Part shown: piece by piece, positions 58,201 to 64,000 of the stretch
Numbering within the stretch: the first letter of the stretch is position 1
Layout: every line of letters starts with the position of its first letter
The notes under the pieces: generated by a model
What the model was told of the DNA's origin: nothing
Database searches by the model: none
What the model saw: the letters and a program-made list of their open reading frames with translations, nothing else
DNA from: Cerioporus squamosus
Lineage: Eukaryota > Basidiomycota > Agaricomycetes > Polyporales > Polyporaceae
Length of the DNA stretch: 64,000 nucleotides
Assembly: GCA_022592435.1 (NCBI GenBank)
Contig: JABYQS010000054.1
Coordinates: 124,001-188,000, forward strand
Direction: 5' to 3'
Position numbers and translations under genes: made by a program

Positions 58201-59172
58201 TGGTCTGGTGTCGTCGGCGCGAGATGAGCTAGGTAGGGTACAGTACATATGGCATGAACTCGCGACCGGTACGTGGACACGCCGATCAGCGCAGAAGCTT
58301 GAGTCTATCGAGGGAGTTTGGCAGCAGCTACCGGGCGTGCATCTCGGACTGCGGGGATACGCAGGTCCGAGCTGCCGTGGTCGCGTGCTCAGAGCTTGGA
58401 GTTCCTACATGGTGTCCCGGAGGAAGCGAAGAGGATGCTTGATGGACTACTTACCTACTAGATGAAGAAGGACAGGCAAAGTTCGAGGGCACAACTCACG
58501 AGGCAACGCGCGGATGCGGCGAGAATGATGAATGGGCGCACACGACCTCCGGGAACGCGACATGCGCCCAAGGCTTGCTGCGTTCGCAGGCACCACTGCG
58601 CTAGTCTCAGAGCCGCGTGAAACTTGGACTGGAAGGAAGCGATAACGGAGGAGCCAAGCGTCCGCGAGAGGCTTATCTCATCTTCAAGCTGCCTCGCTCT
58701 GTCGTGCCTGTCGTCGGGAACAAAGTCGGACTCGGTGCGCGCAGACGACGCGGGCAGGCGGCCGGCAGTCTCTGCGACGTCGGGGCTGTCTCGCTCGGGG
58801 GAGTTGGTGGTTTCCGTACGTTGTCCGGATGGCGTTGTGGCCCTCTCGCTGACGGGAGAAATGGCTCCGCTTCATGGAGATAAGGCCCCCGGGATGCGAA
58901 CGCCACCATACGATCATGCATATGCGCAGGCTGCGCAGGACGGGTGGTCAGCCACCATCGTCGTTGGTGTTGAGCCCGCCGGGTGCCTGAGTACCCGCAG
59001 ACAATCGCGGTTGGTCGAGCGGGGTGCCTGCCGCTCATGGCCCGTCCAAGGCGGTCGGGAAAGGTTCGCGGCAAGATGTGAACACTATATTCCGCCATCA
59101 TTCGTAAGGGGACGCGGAGCTTCGTTGCACGCTATCGCGGACCTCGCTCGCACAGACGGCAACATGACCACG
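55206..59172. other. Pyrimidine-rich, gene-poor stretch of 4 kb
   Basis: Long C/T-rich blocks on the plus strand and CTGT/CCGT microsatellite-like runs near 56570-56620. Frames are long because of composition but show no motifs. DFYDTLDYDTTYDTTASG at about 55839 might be a stray exon of the preceding gene. Nothing can be called in 57.2-59.1 kb. Confidence 0.45.
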
Positions 59173-60660
59173 TCAACACTCCGCCACGTCGAAGAAGAGG
59201 TCTCCTTCATCAGAGACCGGCGGACGTTCGAAGGCCAGGACAGTATGTCTGTCAACGTCGTCCGTATCGATGCCGTCGGAGCTTTGCGTGGAAGCCCTCC
59301 GGAGATTGAGCAACACCCGCGTGCAGAGCGCGCTATGTATCACCCGCAGCGGCCTAGAGAAGCCGACGATTGTCAGCGTGGAAGGGAAGGAAGCAGGGCA
59401 GCTCGAGGTTATGACCGGAGGAATGGTGATGACTGACATCTGCATGCAAGAAGACATCTCTTGCTGTGTTTGATAGTGTTCGGCTTTGTTAGCGTCCTCG
59501 CCCATATGAGGCATGTCGGTTCCAGACTTACTGGGGTAGACAGCATTACGAGAAGGTTAATGGTGGAGAGCACTGCCATGCGAGCCGCCATGTTAGCGGG
59601 CGAGATTGCTCGAAGAAATTCGACGCACCGAGCACGATGGCGAAAAACAGCGATCCTGTGTATAGGGTAGGTCAGAGTCCGACTCATGCCGCGATACGCT
59701 GCCCCGACTTACCATCGCGGTACATGGTCGCGAGCAACCTGCCTCTCATCAAGCCTTGATTGCATGATGAGAAATGGGTGAGGAACCCCGGAGACTATCG
59801 ATAGCACGCACACACCTTCGGGCTCCTGGTACCACTTCAGCACTGTCAGGAAGACGATCCCTGTCCCGACGCGAGGTCAACATAACGGGCTGAGGGCGTC
59901 ACATATAATAGTGAAGGGTTCACCTGTTTCTGCAAGGATCATGTACAAGTACGCAGGCCAGAGGTCTTGGTCTTGCGTGCTCGGAAGACATCCAGCGATG
60001 CGCAGCACATTGCTGTCCGGATCTAACCGTCCAAGATAGTGAAGTGAAGTTGTAAGCTTGGAGACTGCACAAGGCTACCTACATTCTGTATGGCTGACAG
60101 TTTCGTGCGTGATGAACAGTACGAGAGGCTACGAGACCAAGAGGCCATGAGTGACGTCTGGTGCTTGAATGGAACATTAACGTACCACCATCTCGAGAGC
60201 CGCTGCGATCAGCAGAGCAGAGACATACGGATTGAACTGCCAGAGCGCCATCGTCCTTGCCATCAGGATGACTTAATGGTCGGGAAGGTGGTCAGCATAT
60301 AGTATGCGTTTGGATCCGTCGGTAGACAACTGACACTCCGAGAACAGAATACCGGTTATATATGAATCTGCGAGGCCGGAGTCAGGCGATAGCGGTGAAG
60401 CTTCTGATGATATACATACACGCCAGCACCTGGTACTGTATAGCGCATGCTTTTGCGTCGTGAGTTAACAAATCCACTGATGGATATGAGTATGAGGTTC
60501 AAAACGCGGATGCATGAATTCTTACAGGTGATGCTAATGGAGGTGTCAAACAAAGGAGAGTATTTGTTGACGAGGAAGACGATCTTCATGATGTTCAACT
60601 TGTTGGGCCACACCAGTGCGACCTCCTCGGGAAGCGTTGATGTTATCTCGAGCAACTGTG
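59173..60660 (-). CDS. DUF6533 multi-pass membrane protein (minus member of the head-to-head pair)
   Basis: Exons recognised from the 5' side: AQLLEITSTLPEEVALVWPN with KLNIMKIVFLVNKYSPLF (the DUF6533 signature), VILMARTMALWQFNPYVSAL, NVLRIAGCLPSTQDQDLWPA, VFLTVLKWYQEP, RGRLLATMYRDG and SLFFAIVL. The last of these joins over a 61-nt intron to VLSTINLLVMLSTP. The final exon is LRVIHSALCTRVLLNLRRAS with an acidic tail ending DLFFDVAEC. This order is that of the gene at 33.9 kb and of the next gene. The N-terminal exon upstream of 60660 was not fixed; it should lie in 60.7-61.2 kb. All internal joins seen are canonical. Role unknown. Confidence 0.65.
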
Positions 60661-61845
60661 CTGGTGAGTAAGATGAGGCAGTTCTACCAGAATGGCTGAC
60701 GCACCGACATGGTGCATGCAACGACTGGGTAGATACGATAGACAGCCGCTATGTCAGTAGAGAAGGACCTTTATCATTTATTGTCGCTGACCTTTACTGT
60801 ACTGGAGGCATTCCAAGCATGCTAAGTTTAGTCCACATATATACAGAGTAGATAAAGCGTACCTTCGTTATGCTCAGGAGGTATAGTCCTTGGTACGCCG
60901 ACATGACGGACACTGCTCCGCGGGAGATAGCTCGCTCCTGAGAACGATTTGTGTAGGTCCCAGATTCGAGGTGGAAAGCATATGCCATGCTGGCTGGACA
61001 CTCATTCACGTACATATGCCTTCATATATGACAGCACGATTGGACCGGTAATGAATTCTACGGATGCCTGTGCACGACTGTGCTCGAGGACGGGAAGTTC
61101 GACGTCAGTTGCGAATCTTCGGCCACTGCCCGGCGTGTCGATATCGACGTGAAACACGGGGACGTACCTATCATTGCTACCTGGCTCAGACTGTGCTATC
61201 ACGGAGAATACTCAGCGCACCACCCTTGGCTCAATCACAGTTAACTCGACGGTCGAGACTCATCGGGCGCGTCAACGTGGTGGCTGGTGGCAGGAAGGCG
61301 ACATGAGCGCTTATGTATCCTTATGCCCGCTTACTTGCCGCTTACCTGCTCATCGTTGCTATGCCTTCTAATGACTTGCAGCGACACGGAATACGAATAT
61401 TTGAAGACTGGTCATGGATAAGTTAACAAAGTATCCGCTCCGATTCGTGAAAGCCGCCGGCGACAGGTTGAAACATGTCATGCGATTCCGAAAGGCCCGA
61501 CCCCGCGTGTCCCGCGTATGATGCACTGCACCATCGCGCAAGCTAAAGCAAACTCAGCTGGCAAGTTTTTATGTTGGCACCGATCTCTGTCCACAGACTG
61601 TGCAGGGATGATCGATGAGCGCCGCGCCGAGACAGAACCTCATTTCGATTGATGACGAGCGGCGGGCGGCGGTCGGGTACTGAGTCCCTACGCTCCATAG
61701 TGCCTCAAGTAGCGAGCGTGTCGCTCCTCGACGTCTTGCGACTCTCTCCTCCAGTTCATGTTTCTCCTCCGCCTTCCGGACTACTAGGCGGCCGAAGCGC
61801 TTCGAAGAGAGGACCTCGATGCTCTCGAGTTGGCAGGCCAAGCCC
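60661..61845. other. Head-to-head intergenic region of the DUF6533 pair
   Basis: Should hold the first exon of the minus gene and both promoters. A minus frame at 61002-61202 (VFHVDIDTPGSGRRFATDVE, LPVLEHSRAQASVEFITGPI) looks coding and may be part of the missing N-terminus, but I could not join it. Confidence 0.4.
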
Positions 61846-63990
61846 ATGTCGAACACGCCCGAACTCCTCCGAGACTCTATCCCGGACTCGCTGTACTTGT
61901 TGGATCTAACTAAGGTGCGTCGTGATTTACTGCATAATTGCGCCCGTATTCAAGCGACGTCCAATTCTCTAGGATTCTGTTCGTACGTCTCGCCTTGCTA
62001 ATCTACTAACGTGCGCATGCCTGAATTGGTCCCACTTGCGGTTACAGTGGTGACTCTGACGTACCTGGTGAGTCCACCCATAGACTGTGCCGTGGGAAGG
62101 CCAACTTGCTTAGCAGATTATGGATGTTGCGTCAACAATTGACGACGAGGTGGGGCGGAACTCCGAGAAATACCTCTGAACTGCCACTAACTAGGGACTT
62201 GGCCGTTAGGTCGAACTCGTGTGGCCGTCAGGCCTGACCTTCATGAAGGTCATCTTCCTGATCAACCGTTACACTCCATTTGCCGACTCAACGCTTGCCG
62301 TGTTTTGTGAGTGCCCGCTCTCCGTTAGTCACCAGGAGTCGGACCATTGACGTCCTTGCAGTAGTTCTGGGCGCACGTACCACTGAGGTATGCTGGCGCC
62401 TTCTGACTGCAGAATGGCTGACGGAATCCTGACTACCATAGGTATGCCGGAGCGTTTGGATCGCCATCATTAGCTTCTATATGCTCGGGTCATTTGCATC
62501 GGAGAGTACGTACTCTGCCTTTCGCAAGTAGGTGCTGGGCCTGAGGCCTGACCCTCCACACAGCCATCATCATCGTACGAACTCTGGCGATATGGAACTT
62601 TGACAAGGTCATCGTCGCGATTACAGCTTTTGTGACAGGCGGCGCCTTGGTGCGTCTCGGGGCGGTGACTCGCTCATACGATAGGCCATTCTCATATTCG
62701 GGCAGGTAGCGGCTCTAACGACCATGTCGCAATATATGCAGTCTATCCGCTGTCAGTGGCACTGTCACCTTTCTGCAGGCTTCCGAGTCAGTGCTCACAT
62801 GATGATGTTTTCTTGCTCTTACAGATCCGGATGACGACCTCATTGCAATAACCGGGTGTGTCATTGGCATCTCCGACCAGGAAGGCTGGACCCTCTTCAT
62901 CGTGGTGTTGATCATGGAGACCAGTACGTCGACGGTGTCCACTGCTTGCCTGTAATATGTATCGACAGGCTCATGCTGTATGCAGCACTCGTTGCTTTGA
63001 CCATCGTCAGGCATCTGCAGACGCGAAGTGGGTCGAATGCGCATCGTCAGCCGCTCGACATACTTAGCTAACTTCTGCTCACGACAGCTCGCGGTCGGAA
63101 GGCGGGCCCAGTTATGCATACCATATATCGCGACGGTTTGTCCAGTATCCCTCTTCTCGGGCTGTACATGTCTAACACCGACTTGACACACGACAAGGCT
63201 TGTTCTTCTACGCCATCATGCTGGGTTTCTCGATCGCAAACTTCGTTTGTATGATGGCTGCTCCGGTGAGAAGACTCGCCTTTCATGGAGCAGCTTCAGT
63301 TCGGTGGATGCATCCACCTCGGATAGCCACCAGTGAACAGATGCATTGTCCGATATGGAAATATCGATGCATCCATCAATTACAGATTAGATACGTGCAG
63401 AGTACGCGCGAGAGGTAACAATGCGAAAGTTGTCATGTTCGCAAAAGACAAGGGTCGATGTTTGCGAACGAGACAATCAGCATACCAGCAAATGTAGAAA
63501 AACACGATTTCAAGCGATGTCCATATACCAGTCAGTTGGGCAACTGGGAGCACAAGGGGAAGGTAGGTACGAGGAGCCGGCGATAAGAATCAGCATTCTG
63601 ATACAGATCGACAGGTGGAAGATGACATACCAATATGTTATCCACCACGAGTCCCATCGCGATGGATGCATCCAGCCGACGCATGCATCTCGGCACGACG
63701 CGGATGCATCCTGCGGTTTGGATGCATCTGCACCACCGCGACCTCCTGGCCGACCTGTGTCCGACGCAATGGCAAGCGCTGTCTGATGCCTTGCAAGATA
63801 TCAGCACGTAGGTAACCTTGCGGAGAAGGAGGATGGACATACGTCAATTGGAGTGATTTCCCAAACTATCGGTTCTGAGATGCCAGTGCAAGAAGAAACT
63901 AAGATGAGTGACGACGTCCAATACGTAAGAGGACGCGAACCTAGCAATTCAAGTCCACGGAAGACGATCACCCCGGCAAAAAGTCCGTGA
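61846..63990 (+). CDS. DUF6533 multi-pass membrane protein (plus member of the head-to-head pair)
   Basis: Starts MSNTPELLRDSIPDSLYLLD. Many very short exons: VVTLTYL, IMDVASTIDDE, then VELVWPSGLTFMKVIFLINR with YTPF (DUF6533 signature), VCRSVWIAIISFYMLGSFAS, IIIVRTLAIWNFDKVIVAIT, VAALTTMSQYMQSIR, DDDLIAITGCVIGISDQEGW, GPVMHTIYRDG and LFFYAIMLGFSIANFVCMMA. The last exon is probably TSIGVISQTIGSEMPVQEET and onward to the TGA at 63988-63990. Two joins fail: around 62923-62960, and between 63265 and 63840, where the expected INASFST...SRLMLNL exon is not found and palindromic GGATGCATCC repeats occur instead. The gene may have lost an exon by insertion, or the exon is diverged. Confidence 0.6.
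63307..63729. repeat. Cluster of ATGCATC palindromes
   Basis: GGATGCATCC at 63307-63316, 63664-63673 and 63702-63711, with near copies at 63365-63374, 63681-63689 and 63720-63729. Six ATGCATC cores in about 420 bp lie where the 3' exon of the DUF6533 gene is expected. Confidence 0.7.
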
Positions 63991-64000
63991 GAGAGAAGTC

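Noticed and set aside
58624..59436. 270-codon open frame on the plus strand
   Set aside because: Its 3' part is antisense to the well-supported last exon of the minus DUF6533 gene (LRVIHSALCTRVLLNLRR), and it has no motif of its own.

Overview
The window is nuclear DNA of a filamentous basidiomycete, most likely an Agaricomycete and plausibly a polypore. Most genes are broken by many 50-70 nt introns with GTACGT, GTGAGT or GTATGT donors. Base composition is moderately GC-rich. The families also fit: two or three DUF6533 membrane proteins, an F-box protein, a tail-anchored FHA protein and a GNAT/Cys-rich family typical of mushrooms. I see no bacterial operons, CRISPR array, rRNA or convincing tRNA. 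All gene models come from reading frames and splice signals, without transcripts or database searches.

Layout. Position 1-161 (-) is the 5' end of a secreted alpha-amylase. A GNAT fusion gene (1.6-3.8 kb) is followed by a short paralog of its C-terminal half (4.1-4.8 kb). An amino-acid/GABA-type APC permease (5.6-8.0 kb, +) faces two tandem glutamine-synthetase-like ligases (8.1-9.8 and 13.1-15.0 kb, both -). A 2,074-bp DNA transposon with perfect 25-bp terminal inverted repeats sits between the ligases. After a gene-poor stretch come an F-box gene (18.5-20.4 kb), a MITE-like element (22.55-23.20 kb), an FHA/SLMAP-like gene, a PinX1/Gno1 G-patch gene, a small cupin, a single-pass membrane protein and a DUF6533 gene (33.9-36.8 kb).

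From 37 kb the window holds a gene I do not recognise, a small broken gene, an ammonium transporter (40.9-43.0 kb, -), a remnant paralog of the 37-38 kb gene (47.9 kb), and a second copy of the permease (48.4-50.7 kb, -). A Par32/Amu1-type (DUF3602) gene follows at 53.6-54.6 kb. The right end holds two DUF6533 genes arranged head to head.

How the parts fit. Several genes concern nitrogen: an ammonium transporter, a homolog of the yeast regulator of ammonium transporters, two APC permeases and two glutamine-synthetase-like ligases. GATA-type sites lie upstream of the transporters. The permease and ligase pairs are recent-looking duplicates. One member of each pair carries an apparent single-base frameshift (ligase copy 1, permease copy 2), so function may now rest on the other copy, unless these are assembly errors. 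The new-looking items are two unannotated mobile elements, a same-frame ORF directly behind the Par32-like stop codon, and two clusters of short palindromes.
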